NCBI RefSeq assembly: GCF_002251295.1
Contig: NZ_NPJA01000011.1
Location: 39,639-103,638, forward strand
Length of the DNA stretch: 64,000 nt
Source: Prevotella sp. P5-50
GTDB lineage: Bacteria; Bacteroidota; Bacteroidia; Bacteroidales; Bacteroidaceae
Reading direction: 5' to 3'
This document shows positions 34,329 through 43,733 of the stretch, piece after piece. Position numbers and translations under genes: made by a program. The stretch's first letter is position 1; each line of letters starts with the position of its first letter. The notes under the pieces are model-generated. The model did not search any database and was not told where the DNA came from. It saw only the letters and a program-made list of their open reading frames with translations.

Positions 34329-36970
34329 AAGAGTCTTCCTTTTAATATGGGGTGAGTTGTCTTCTTTTCCTTTGGATTATTTGTTTGCGTATTCCATGTT
34401 GCTTTTTTCTTAACAAATGGAGGTTTATCTTCTTTCACGTACGGACAGCTTTTGATACCCTTCTCGTTGTCAAGCGGATAGAATGGGGTGTCGTTGCCGG
34501 CTTTCGTATAGCCCAATTCCGCTATTTCTTCCATCTCGCCATCCTCAATAAATCCATGATCCAGTTCATCACGGCGATATCTGTAAGAGTTCTGAATTTC
34601 CTCAAACAGGTCGTTTGATGCTGCTTCTGTTTTCACTTTAACCCGCCGGATATGGCTGGACTCTGAAAAGTCAGAGGTAAACATAGTCATCATCGGAAAG
34701 AGATAATAAGCTACCCCAGCTATTTGTGAGCCATAGTGCTTTTGAGCCGCTTTCCGATACAACTCCAGCTGTATGGACTTATTCTCTTCCAACTTCTTTC
34801 TAAAGCCTTTAGATTCAGACCATTTAAAATCAAAGATAACAAGATTGCCATTGGAGTCCTTCAGTACCATATCGACACTTCCGTAGAATGCCCCAATGGT
34901 ATCGAGGTCAACATTTATCTCAACTTCGCTACCTATTGGCTCTAGACCTAGATTCTGAATAATCCCCGCTAATACAGTAACGCTCTTTTGCAGAATACCC
35001 TCAAATTGCTGACGTTCTAACTTGTATTCTGGCAGCAGAAGAACCGCTCCTTTCTGTTGGATTGCTTCGCCCATCATCTTCTTGATGTCATCTTGGTCCA
35101 TTTTCATATATTCATCTGCCATATTTCCACCATAAGTCTCAAATAACTTCTCAACAAACAGGTGGGCTACCAAACCCTTTGTCGTGTCAAGGTCAGGCAG
35201 CTGACCTACTTGTGGCTCACGGAGTTTGAGCAGATGAACCATCGTGTAGTCAAACGGATGCTGGATGAGTGTACCGATACTGGTGTAACTCTCCTTCTCG
35301 CGCCTAATTTCTTTCAGTTCCTTTGAGAGTTGATAGTTGTCGTGTGGTTCCAATACTGTAATCTGCCCTGTTTCTTCCTCCAGATTGGGAACAGCATCAA
35401 CTATCACACGTGTTTCCCATTTGTCTTTGTATCTGTGCTTCAGTTCGGTAATCAGCGGATGCTCCTCCTGACGGGCATTGCTGTCATATTCCCAGGTAAC
35501 AAGAATAAGCTCCTTGACGTGCTTTAAGCCTTCCAATTCCAAATTGTGATGCTGCGCATAAAATGTGGATTTGCTTGGAATCAATATACCAGATTTTTCA
35601 AACGAGGCAAGTTCCGATGTATTGAGGAAATCAAAGGGATAGGCAGGGAAATCTCCTCCGACGCACCCCAGCCAGCAGACCTTGTTGACATCATCTGCTA
35701 ATTGGCTGATAGAAGAAACCGTATCAGGTGAATCCTTCTGTGCCCGCATGTGAGTAAACGACTGGGGCTGATATATACCATCAACGTGAGCCTTCAAAGT
35801 TTCTGAGGTAATATAACCGTCAGCAGGAAGGATTTCATGAAGCGATCTGCAGAAAGAAGCCAATACGACGAGTTGTTCTTTGCGTTCATCTTCTACACCG
35901 TCCACCCGTAATAACTGATCACACCAACGTGCCAGTTTGTTAGCGAATGATTTGACATCCTCTACAAGGATCTTATCAGAGAGATAGTCCTTGTTGAGCA
36001 TTTCAATGAAGGCAAGCTTTTCAGCTCTTTTATCTTTACCTTCGTCATCAGTAAAGTCATACTCCTCGATAATGTCTTCCCAAGTTTTATTGACGCCACC
36101 TTCGTCTGAAAGTACACGTGCAAGCTTGTAAGAAACCCCTCCCAAAGGATTACCTGGTATCTGAAGATATGAAAGGAGGTTATATACATTAACTGGTCGG
36201 ATAAAAAGCGACATTCCTAACTTGAACAACTGAAGAAGTTGCGGATTGCTTTTCGTGGCTGTCGAGTTGACAACTGGTTGTCCCATAGCGATTGCCATGT
36301 CATTGAGTATGCAGTTGTCACTACTGATAGTAACATCTACATCCTGCAAGGCTTTTGGTTTAGAAAGATACCATTGATATGCATCAGAACGTGTTTTGAA
36401 CTGATAGAGACTGAAAGTTTCGGGAAGACTTCCTTCTCTGACAATATAGTTTACTGTCATCTGTTTTTCCAACACGTCCAATGTATTCCTTACAACTGCT
36501 GGAATTTGCTCAGTGTCATGAACTTCTATGCTATCATATTCTTGGAATATGCGATGGTTCTCCAGATGTTTGGCTAGTTCTTTCCAGCGTGCCGATATAT
36601 GTTTGCTTTTGACGCCTTTAACTAACTTCGCAAGGTCTTTAAGCTTATCTGAACAATGATTTGCGTCAGGTGTCCATCCTTCCATAAGCAGGCTGTCACA
36701 CCAAGTCATCAATTGTCTAGACACACCGACTTCATCCCTTTTGAATGATCTCTCAAATATGGTGTCTGAGATGTTCCCACTCAGCGCTTCGTGAAAATCA
36801 ATCAATCGTTCTGGCTCTGAAAGCTCTTGTGATACTATACCTGATCTTAGTTCAAGTTCAGACAACAACTCATTGGAACCGCACACTTTTAGGCCCAACA
36901 GACAATCTTTGCGTTTCTTTAGGTCAATATAGTAACCATTGCTATAGAAAGGACTATATACTATTTTCAT
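34325..36970 (-). CDS. AddB-like PD-(D/E)XK nuclease subunit
   Basis: The start at 36970 (MKIVYSPFYSNGYYIDL) is chosen over a Met ten residues upstream. The protein is about 880 residues and lacks a Walker A motif, so the helicase fold is inactive. The C-terminal nuclease is recognisable from GSVDMVLKDS, VIFDFKWSESKG and the QLELYRKA motif (QxxxY). It pairs with the helicase encoded immediately downstream, forming an AddAB-like complex. Its N-terminus is unlike the common Bacteroidetes AddB, which supports a specialised variant. A TATTTTTG box is seen on the minus strand at 36998-37005. Confidence 0.82.
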   Translation of the reverse strand: MKIVYSPFYSNGYYIDLKKRKDCLLGLKVCGSNELLSELELRSGIVSQELSEPERLIDFHEALSGNISDTIFERSFKRDEVGVSRQLMTWCDSLLMEGWTPDANHCSDKLKDLAKLVKGVKSKHISARWKELAKHLENHRIFQEYDSIEVHDTEQIPAVVRNTLDVLEKQMTVNYIVREGSLPETFSLYQFKTRSDAYQWYLSKPKALQDVDVTISSDNCILNDMAIAMGQPVVNSTATKSNPQLLQLFKLGMSLFIRPVNVYNLLSYLQIPGNPLGGVSYKLARVLSDEGGVNKTWEDIIEEYDFTDDEGKDKRAEKLAFIEMLNKDYLSDKILVEDVKSFANKLARWCDQLLRVDGVEDERKEQLVVLASFCRSLHEILPADGYITSETLKAHVDGIYQPQSFTHMRAQKDSPDTVSSISQLADDVNKVCWLGCVGGDFPAYPFDFLNTSELASFEKSGILIPSKSTFYAQHHNLELEGLKHVKELILVTWEYDSNARQEEHPLITELKHRYKDKWETRVIVDAVPNLEEETGQITVLEPHDNYQLSKELKEIRREKESYTSIGTLIQHPFDYTMVHLLKLREPQVGQLPDLDTTKGLVAHLFVEKLFETYGGNMADEYMKMDQDDIKKMMGEAIQQKGAVLLLPEYKLERQQFEGILQKSVTVLAGIIQNLGLEPIGSEVEINVDLDTIGAFYGSVDMVLKDSNGNLVIFDFKWSESKGFRKKLEENKSIQLELYRKAAQKHYGSQIAGVAYYLFPMMTMFTSDFSESSHIRRVKVKTEAASNDLFEEIQNSYRYRRDELDHGFIEDGEMEEIAELGYTKAGNDTPFYPLDNEKGIKSCPYVKEDKPPFVKKKATWNTQTNNPKEKKTTHPILKGRLL

Positions 36971-37093
36971 CTTCTCACGCTTTTTAGTTATTTTGTACAA
37001 AAATACACCTTTTGATTAAACCAAAAGCAAAACTATTGTTAATAATCTATAATTAAAAAAAGGAAAGACTGATTTTGAAAACTACACTTGTAG

Positions 37094-39448
37094 CTACCAA
37101 TTAAATTCCTCTAGAATTGCCCGTAATTCCAAAGGAAGTCTCTCCCATGCGAAAATGGCCAATTCTAATGGTACATCCATCGATGCGGCAGCTATGTTGC
37201 CTGCCATACACCCCATGGTATCTGTATCGCCACCGAGGGAGATAGCGCCTATAACAGCATCTTCGAAGGACTCTGCTTCTAGGAAACAGATAATGGACTC
37301 TGCCACTGTCTTATCACAGGCGGTTTCGAAAGCATACGAAGGTCGGATTTCGTCAGTGGTACGACTGAGGTCATAACCGAAGGTCTGTTCGATATACGAT
37401 TTGATGTCAGACTTCGAATGCCTTGTCTTATTCAGGAAGATTGCGGCAGCAATGGCCTGGGCGCCACGGATGCCCTCGTCAGAGTTATGGGTAACTTCGG
37501 CTGTGGTCTTCGCCAAAGCAAGACACTCGTCAAGCGACTGGGCATACCAAGCTACAGGAGCAACACGCATGGCACTGCAGTTAGTATTGGCACCATAAGG
37601 TTCACGGCTGTCAGAGCGAACCCAAGCGCGGAAATCCTTTTCGAAAGAGTATGGCATGTAACGACGACCGAAATATTTAAAGAGGTCAATAAGCGTCTGT
37701 TTGTCATGGGTGGGATCATCAGCGAGCCACTTGGCGACTGCCAGCGAGAGCACAGAATCGTCGGTATATGTCATTGCTACAGATGATTTTAGATGATGTT
37801 TGCCAGCGAGCGATTTCACCTTCTGCTTGTCTTTTTCCAACTCATATTTCGAACCGAGAATATCTCCAACAATACCACCAATGAGGCCTTGAGTTGGCAA
37901 CTGCGAGGGGGTTGCAGGTTTGATAGATGTGACATTTATCGAACCGTCAGTACAGCGGGCAAAAAGCAGATTTCCACCTAGCCAATTGATATACGCACCA
38001 TTCAGTATGTCGATATCAGCAGGCTCTCCCTGAAGATACTTCTTCCATTCAGCACACCAGAGACAGTCTGATTTCTCGAATTCCAAAACCCTGCGACATT
38101 TCACGTGAAAACGGTCTTCAAGGAAGTCGCGGCGGATGCGTTGAGGATTGTTCAAGTAACCTTTTTCGGGGTTAAGAATGGTCTGCTGCGTCTTCAACGC
38201 ATCGCGACTGTCATCGAAGGCTGCTAACAAGTACGGCACTTCAATATTGAAAAATTGATAACCGAGAATATCAACAGCGCAGTTTTTAGCTTTCAACTGA
38301 AGTCTGTCCGTATATGGTACTGGGGCTGACGAGAAGCTGAGAGGACCATACAGGCTAAAATCTTCCTGGAAGGTGACGAAGTCGCGAAAAGCTCCTTTAC
38401 TGAAACCACCCAGATTGTTTGGGTCGTTGGGATTTGAATGACGATAATTCTCTCCGAAGTCACTGGTGAACATGCTCATTTTATACAACAAATCGATGGA
38501 ACCCAATGATGAGTCAATGTCAGTGCGGATGATAATGACGGGCAGATGACCTGGCAGTCGATCCAGCAGATTACGGCACACGGTTTCTTCGCGAGGAGTG
38601 ACTAACAATACTAGTGCGCAGTCGGTCTGTGGGTGTTTCGGACTACTGATGAAGTTGGAGAGTGCAAGGAAACGTCCGTGACATTCGTCGCGGAAGTCTG
38701 AGATAACACAAGAGGCCAACCCGGCTTCCGTCATGTTGCTCTCCATTTTGTAGGCTACAGGTTCACCGTATGATCCGTACAGCACGGTGAATTGAGAGAT
38801 AGAACCAAGGTCTGGCGGTGTAGTGATGCCATCAACGCAACGGTATGTATAATTGTCGGCTGACTCTGACGAGATAACCAACCTACGCGAAAAGTCGGCA
38901 TCACCTGTGAAGGCCTTATATAATAAGGAGAAGTATGTAAAGGTACCATTAACGCTGATGAATCCGTCAGCACAATCGAAAGAATGACGGATGACACTGT
39001 TGGGATTGTTTTTCATCATACGCTTCATCATGGTATTCTCGTCTTGTGACATGGTGAGGACGCAGCTGTGCTGTGGATTCACGCGAATCATACGGTCCGT
39101 AATGTACACTGCATCCTGATTCTTCAACGATGTGCTGACAAGCAGGAGTTTCGAGTTACGGATGGTTTCGTCTGAGAAAGAGTTGGCCTCATACGGTGTC
39201 ACAACCCGGCCCAAACCACAGTTAGTGCCATAAAGCAACGATGCATACGAAGCCGAAGAGTGGGCACCGCCATGTCCCATCGCGATGAGGGGCCGTTCCG
39301 GGTTGGCGAGCAGGAACTGACGCAGAGTCTCTACGTCCGCATGTTCTGCCTGTTCAATATACTGACGAGTGTCTGTAAGCAACTCGCTCATGAGTCGCTT
39401 GCTGCCCCTAGCTTTCGGTGTGATCTTGCTTGCCTGTTTTGATTTCAT
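37094..39448 (-). CDS. SIS-like domain fused to ADP-ribosylglycohydrolase
   Basis: Residues about 50-350 resemble tandem sugar-isomerase (SIS) domains: IAMGHGGAHSSASYASLL, LLLVSTSLKNQDAV, then a second region with FRDECHGRFLALSNF, recalling the GlmS FRHGP site. Residues about 515-784 are a complete ADP-ribosylglycohydrolase: GLIGGIVGDILGSKYE, the metal ligands in YTDDSVLSLAVAKW, THNSDEGIRGAQAIAAAIFL and SLGGDTDTMGCMAGN. Such enzymes remove ADP-ribose from proteins, nucleic acids or small molecules. The middle is unassigned. Promoter S1 of the TATA-NN-TATA set precedes it (39512-39521, box at 39475-39482). Confidence 0.85.
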   Translation of the reverse strand: MKSKQASKITPKARGSKRLMSELLTDTRQYIEQAEHADVETLRQFLLANPERPLIAMGHGGAHSSASYASLLYGTNCGLGRVVTPYEANSFSDETIRNSKLLLVSTSLKNQDAVYITDRMIRVNPQHSCVLTMSQDENTMMKRMMKNNPNSVIRHSFDCADGFISVNGTFTYFSLLYKAFTGDADFSRRLVISSESADNYTYRCVDGITTPPDLGSISQFTVLYGSYGEPVAYKMESNMTEAGLASCVISDFRDECHGRFLALSNFISSPKHPQTDCALVLLVTPREETVCRNLLDRLPGHLPVIIIRTDIDSSLGSIDLLYKMSMFTSDFGENYRHSNPNDPNNLGGFSKGAFRDFVTFQEDFSLYGPLSFSSAPVPYTDRLQLKAKNCAVDILGYQFFNIEVPYLLAAFDDSRDALKTQQTILNPEKGYLNNPQRIRRDFLEDRFHVKCRRVLEFEKSDCLWCAEWKKYLQGEPADIDILNGAYINWLGGNLLFARCTDGSINVTSIKPATPSQLPTQGLIGGIVGDILGSKYELEKDKQKVKSLAGKHHLKSSVAMTYTDDSVLSLAVAKWLADDPTHDKQTLIDLFKYFGRRYMPYSFEKDFRAWVRSDSREPYGANTNCSAMRVAPVAWYAQSLDECLALAKTTAEVTHNSDEGIRGAQAIAAAIFLNKTRHSKSDIKSYIEQTFGYDLSRTTDEIRPSYAFETACDKTVAESIICFLEAESFEDAVIGAISLGGDTDTMGCMAGNIAAASMDVPLELAIFAWERLPLELRAILEEFNW

Positions 39449-39474
39449 ACTTCTCTGATTTATGTTTCACGAAG

Positions 39475-39524
39475 CAAAATTAGGAATTTTCTTTCAAATA
39501 AGCTTTTGATCTATATGTATAAAT
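39475..39524 (-). promoter_or_regulatory. TATA-NN-TATA promoter S1 (ADP-ribosylglycohydrolase gene)
   Basis: The palindrome TATATGTATA (39512-39521) is centred 34.5 bp upstream of the minus-strand -7 box TAATTTTG (39482-39475). The gene starts at 39448. It is divergent from S2. Confidence 0.65.
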
Positions 39525-39596
39525 GAAGAATGTCTATAATTATCGGTTACCAGCGGTAAACAACACAAAAGAACATAAAAAGTAACCACATGTCTA

Positions 39597-39646
39597 TTTA
39601 TACCTATAAAGCCTATGCTGGATATAAAAAAGAATTTGTAAATTTG
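39597..39646 (+). promoter_or_regulatory. TATA-NN-TATA promoter S2 (DnaB-like fusion gene)
   Basis: TTTATACCTATAAA (39597-39610) is centred 35.5 bp upstream of the -7 box TAAATTTG (39639-39646). The transcript would cover a 32-codon open frame at 39669 and then the fusion gene. Confidence 0.65.
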
Positions 39647-39668
39647 CGACAAATACAACTGTAACAGT

Positions 39669-39767
39669 ATGGTGCTTAATACCAGTTTCCTCAATCAGAA
39701 TTGGTGCGAAGAGGACGGTGAGAAAGCAGATGCTGCCGACATCATTATACGCAAAATGCGAAAGTAG
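39669..39767 (+). CDS. Possible 32-residue peptide upstream of the fusion gene
   Basis: ATG at 39669 opens a frame reading MVLNTSFLNQNWCEEDG then EKADAADIIIRKMRK, ending at TAG 39765-39767. It lies about 20 bases after the predicted transcription start of promoter S2 and 45 bases before the next gene. It has no recognised family. It could be a leader peptide, a small antitoxin-like protein or chance. Confidence 0.3.
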   Translation: MVLNTSFLNQNWCEEDGEKADAADIIIRKMRK

Positions 39768-39811
39768 AGCCAACTGATTAGAAGGTGAAATGAACACTAA
39801 AAACTCCTAAT

Positions 39812-42100
39812 ATGGAAACAGATACAATAAGAACCGGATTTTCCTCAATTGATATGGTGACAGAAGGACTGAAATCGTCAGAAGTGATGGTGATTGCTGG
39901 ACGGGGAAGAACAGGAAAGACCACATTTGCACTATCAATAGCAAAAAACGTTGCCGTTGACAAGAAAATCCCCTGTGCCTTCTTCTCCATGGAGACAACC
40001 TGTGTAAAACTGACGAATCAGCTGATTGCCAATATATGTAATATTGATGGAGACAAAATCATAAATGGTCAAATTAATCATGACGAATGGGAGAAACTCG
40101 ATAAGCATATTTCATCTTTGACGGGTTCACCTCTATATATTGATGACAAGCCAAGCCTTACAATTGATGAGCTCAAGGACAGCGTTCGTAAATTATCGTC
40201 AGAGCATGGAGTAAGACTCTTTATCATCGACAGCCTTCAACTTATTGACTGCTACAAGCACTATTGTTCAGATGAGTTGTTTGTATGCATGAATTCCTTG
40301 AGAAAATTGGCTGATGAACTAAAAGTGACTATGATCATTACGAGCATATTGGGAGTAGGTACAGAAGAAAAGCATCACTATCCAAAGATGTCTGATCACC
40401 ATGAATTCATGGTATTCAACGATTTTGCGGACTATTCCATATTCTTGTATCGTCCAGACCACTATCATGTCCAGACCATCGAGAAAAAAGCAGAGGGAGT
40501 AAACTTCGGTTGTCTCAAAATAGCTAAACGAGGCTTCGAACAGACAGGCGAAAATATCTTGTTATATATCAACGAGAGGAATGCCTTTGCTCAGTTAAAC
40601 CATTCATTTGATTATAAGACTCAGCGGATGGTTACGGCTGTGGATGAGATTTGCAAACCGAACAAGACCATACTGCTCCTCCAAGATAATGGAATTATGA
40701 AAAATTTGACGGACATCTTGAATGTCTATTTCCCTCACGACACTATTATAGTGCCGCAAATCAACTGCAATCCTGATAAAGATTTGCCATATATAAGACT
40801 CTTGTGTCAGGAACATCATCCTGATTTGATTATTGGTGTAGAATTGGGGGCAATGTATGCAATTATGTTGCACGATTATCACCGTATTTGTATCAATCCA
40901 TGCTCTTGGTATGTTACAAGAAGTTTTACAAACATTACGGCTCTTGAAAACCTGGACAAGCATCTGTTTGATAACCTTTCTGAAGAAAGTCGTAGAAAGT
41001 GCTGGGGCTTTTTTATTAGAAGTAAGATACCCTATAACTGTTTGAGGGAAAGTTTCATTTCTCAGTTCTTCCCTAATGTAATTGACATCCCCAAGAACGA
41101 CAGGGATGATAGAGTTATCCTCCAAGATGTCATTCTGCCTTTTGCCAAAATGCTACTTGATGAGGAACGAACAGATGAATGGGGCGTGACATACAGCAGT
41201 TATGGACGCAAATTGAAGAAAATCGCCCCTCTGCTCTTCAACTGTGAGGAATATACCATCCCAGAAGGTGTAGAGGAAATGCTGGATTCATTCTGGCTGA
41301 CAGAAGCGAAACTTAAAAGAATCCAATTGCCTAGCACACTGCGTAAGATGGATGTAAATACATTTATTCGATGTGAAATTGAAGAACTTGAATTGCCTGA
41401 AGGTATTACTGAAGTGCCTGAGTTTATGTGTGAATGTTGCAGAAAACTGAAGAAATTGGTCCTACCTTCAACTATAAAGGAAATAAAAGGTAGTGCTTTC
41501 AATTGCTGCACCCAACTTGAAGAGATAAATCTGCCAGGAAATATTGAGTTTATAGAAGATGGGTGTTTCCGATATACAGAATCGCTCAAGTATGTAAAGT
41601 TGCCATCTCAAATCGAATATATAAGCTCTGAATTGTTTTATTGTAGCGGCATAGAAACAATAGATATACATGAACAAATTACGGAAATAGGACATTGGGC
41701 TTTCTGGGGGTGCGCTCGCCTGAAGCGACTTATCATTCCTAAAACAGTAAAATGCATTGGATACGGAATAGTAAGTGCACACGAAGGTTTCGAAGGTGTT
41801 GAATGCCACGCAAAGGGCTTCCACGTAGAGAATGATGCCCTGATTGATGATGAACGGCAGGAACTACTTTGTTGCTGGACACACCAAAAGAATTATATAA
41901 TCCCTGGTGGTATCAAACGTATTGCAGATTTCAGTGGTAATCCGTATGTTGAAACTATCACAGTAAAACAATTCGTAGAATTAACTACAAGTGATACATT
42001 TGCCTCAGATACCAATCTTCAGAAAATAGAATTCCTTAGTGGCGTAACAGGTATTTGTGGGGGCACGTATTATAATTGCCCCAAATTAGAAAACAAATAA
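39812..42100 (+). CDS. DnaB-like ATPase fused to a hydrolase-like domain and BspA leucine-rich repeats
   Basis: Residues 1-265 match the C-terminal RecA-like domain of DnaB helicase: TGFSSIDMVTEGL, Walker A VIAGRGRTGKTTFALSIA, FFSMETTCVKLTNQLIA, and Walker B LFIIDSLQLID. Residues about 283-440 resemble a YqiA/YcfP-type alpha/beta hydrolase (LLQDNGIMKNLTDILNVYF, HPDLIIGVELGAMYAIML, ICINPCSWYV); the usual nucleophile serine position in GxSxG is Glu, so activity is doubtful. Residues about 478-762 are BspA-type LRR_5 repeats (ELPEGITEVPEFMCECCRKL, LPSTIKEIKGSAFNCC). There is no signal peptide, so the repeats are cytoplasmic. The combination is not one I know. It could be a sensor-ATPase. Confidence 0.8.
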   Translation: METDTIRTGFSSIDMVTEGLKSSEVMVIAGRGRTGKTTFALSIAKNVAVDKKIPCAFFSMETTCVKLTNQLIANICNIDGDKIINGQINHDEWEKLDKHISSLTGSPLYIDDKPSLTIDELKDSVRKLSSEHGVRLFIIDSLQLIDCYKHYCSDELFVCMNSLRKLADELKVTMIITSILGVGTEEKHHYPKMSDHHEFMVFNDFADYSIFLYRPDHYHVQTIEKKAEGVNFGCLKIAKRGFEQTGENILLYINERNAFAQLNHSFDYKTQRMVTAVDEICKPNKTILLLQDNGIMKNLTDILNVYFPHDTIIVPQINCNPDKDLPYIRLLCQEHHPDLIIGVELGAMYAIMLHDYHRICINPCSWYVTRSFTNITALENLDKHLFDNLSEESRRKCWGFFIRSKIPYNCLRESFISQFFPNVIDIPKNDRDDRVILQDVILPFAKMLLDEERTDEWGVTYSSYGRKLKKIAPLLFNCEEYTIPEGVEEMLDSFWLTEAKLKRIQLPSTLRKMDVNTFIRCEIEELELPEGITEVPEFMCECCRKLKKLVLPSTIKEIKGSAFNCCTQLEEINLPGNIEFIEDGCFRYTESLKYVKLPSQIEYISSELFYCSGIETIDIHEQITEIGHWAFWGCARLKRLIIPKTVKCIGYGIVSAHEGFEGVECHAKGFHVENDALIDDERQELLCCWTHQKNYIIPGGIKRIADFSGNPYVETITVKQFVELTTSDTFASDTNLQKIEFLSGVTGICGGTYYNCPKLENK

Positions 42101-42150
42101 CAAGGAAAGCAGATTGAGAAAGCATTGCGATATATTAGACAACTAAATAC

Positions 42151-42164
42151 TATTAGGCCTAATA
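42151..42164. promoter_or_regulatory. Perfect palindrome TATTAGGCCTAATA
   Basis: This 14-bp perfect palindrome lies in the gap before the M20 peptidase gene, 75 bases from its ATG. No -7 box was found at a fitting distance. It may be an operator or part of a termination structure for the preceding gene. Confidence 0.4.
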
Positions 42165-42238
42165 AATTTTTATGTATGTTTACAGAAAACAGACATCTAT
42201 TGTAGAACTTATAGATTTTAGAATCTGAAATAATATAA

Positions 42239-43102
42239 ATGTTAGAGTTATCAAATATTAACAAAGAGCTCCTTTATAAAGTACTCGCAACTCCTTCATT
42301 TTCAGAGAAAGAATTGAGGTTGCAAGAATTCCTAATGGAGTATGCCAGTCAGAAAGACTACGAATGTAGTATTGATGATAAAGGAAACATCTATATGGCC
42401 AAAGGCAAATTGTCAGATGGATGCTTTTACCCTTGTGTTACTGCCCACATGGACACTGTTCAAGACTCTCAGGTCGTCTTTATTGACAAAGATGAGCACC
42501 TTCCGTTGATTACTGAAAGCCGTGAAGATGGTAAACATATCATCTATACTGAAGGATTCGGATTGGGCGGTGACGATAAAGCAGGTATTGTCATTGCCTT
42601 GTCCATCATGGATAATACTCCTATATGCAAAGCCGTGTTCTTTGTCGAAGAGGAAATCGGGTGCCGAGGCAGCTCCAATTGTGAACTGCCATGGTTTAAG
42701 GACGCTGGCTATATCATGGCATTCGATTCTCCAGAAGGAAATTGTGCCTCTTGGTCATGTAATGGAGAGAGACTCTTTGACAGGTCCTTCTACGAAACCC
42801 ATCTTGAGGTACTCGGAGAAAAGTTCGGATTGACAAAGTTCGTTGCACACCCCTATACCGATGCCTACATACTGCGCATGGACACATGCCTTGCTTGTAT
42901 GAATTTCGGAGCCGGATATTACTTATACCATACGCTCAACGAATATGTCGTTCCTGAAGAAATGGATAATGCTACAGCCATGGGATTGTACCTCATTGAT
43001 CGTCTCGGTTACAAGGAATACGTCCTACCCTTCTGTCCCAGATACAGATTAAACGAAGAGGATAAGGATTCTGAATGGTTTAGAAACAAGTTTAAGCAGT
43101 AG
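42239..43102 (+). CDS. M20/M42-type zinc peptidase-like hydrolase
   Basis: CVTAHMDTVQDSQ gives the first metal ligand and the following Asp. GLGGDDKAGIVIAL gives the bridging Asp region, and FFVEEEIGCRGSS the catalytic Glu pair. MAFDSPEGN follows. These are the hallmarks of co-catalytic zinc peptidases in the peptidase T/M20 group. The protein has 287 residues and appears to lack the dimerisation (lid) domain of full-length M20 enzymes, as M42-like or minimal forms do. It sits after the DnaB-like fusion gene with a 138-base gap and may be cotranscribed. Confidence 0.8.
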   Translation: MLELSNINKELLYKVLATPSFSEKELRLQEFLMEYASQKDYECSIDDKGNIYMAKGKLSDGCFYPCVTAHMDTVQDSQVVFIDKDEHLPLITESREDGKHIIYTEGFGLGGDDKAGIVIALSIMDNTPICKAVFFVEEEIGCRGSSNCELPWFKDAGYIMAFDSPEGNCASWSCNGERLFDRSFYETHLEVLGEKFGLTKFVAHPYTDAYILRMDTCLACMNFGAGYYLYHTLNEYVVPEEMDNATAMGLYLIDRLGYKEYVLPFCPRYRLNEEDKDSEWFRNKFKQ

Positions 43103-43252
43103 ATGGAAATATGATCCTAACAAATAACCACAAAAAATTGGACAGCCTACCAAGGTTGCTTTGTATTGGTCATCATTGCATGCGTCCCCGTTCATGAATT
43201 GCAACCTCTTGATTTGTACTAACACGTCCAAGCATTGTAGTTGGAAGCGATG

Positions 43253-43430
43253 TTTTTTTGTTTTTCAAAACTGTAATACTGTAACTGTAACGCTTGAAAC
43301 GCAAATTTAGAGGAATAAAAAAATCCGTACAAATCCATTGTGCGGTTTTTGGAAACTGTTATATTGTAACGCTTGAAATGCAGAAAATGGTTTTTGGAAA
43401 CTGTTATATTGTTATATTGTAACGCTTGAA
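43253..43430. repeat. Three AACTGTTATATTG/TAACGCTTGAA repeats (copies 2-4)
   Basis: Copies lie at 43253-43299, 43344-43378 and 43389-43430. Each has a T-rich left end with GGAAACTG or CAAAACTG, one or two TTATATTG units and TAACGCTTGAA. A fourth copy is at 29313-29354. The rest of 43103-43600 contains no gene. Confidence 0.75.
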
Positions 43431-43599
43431 CCGATGGTATCGTCTGATATGTTTTTGTTGACTGTCACTATTGCGAGTGTGTTCCTACGTCATCTTCTCG
43501 CTTATCGCGATACCTCCATTTTACGGTTTTGAAAGTCAACAGTTTTGCCGATCCACACAACTTCTTGAGAAGCCCATTACGAATTGCCATATCATTTTC

Positions 43600-43651
43600 T
43601 TGGATTTTATCCTTGGATTTCATCCTTGGATTTCATCCCTGGATTTCATCC
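43600..43651. repeat. Four 13-bp tandem repeats TTGGATTTCATCC
   Basis: Units of 13 bp at 43600-43612, 43613-43625, 43626-43638 and 43639-43651 differ by single bases (TTTTATCC in the first, CTGG in the last). It lies immediately before the second copy of the interspersed palindrome. Confidence 0.85.
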
Positions 43652-43653
43652 TT

Positions 43654-43716
43654 CGTTTTCTCGCCATGACAGAATTAAAGCGAGCTTTATTCTGCTCATT
43701 TAGCTTAACGAAAACG
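43654..43716. repeat. Interspersed palindromic element, copy 2
   Basis: CGCCATGACAGAATTAAAGC ... GCTTTATTCTGCTCATTTAG followed by CTTAACGAAAACG. The paired core is AGAATTAAAGC/GCTTTATTCT. It matches the element at 2772-2829. Confidence 0.8.
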
Positions 43717-43733
43717 TTCCATTTCATGGCACC

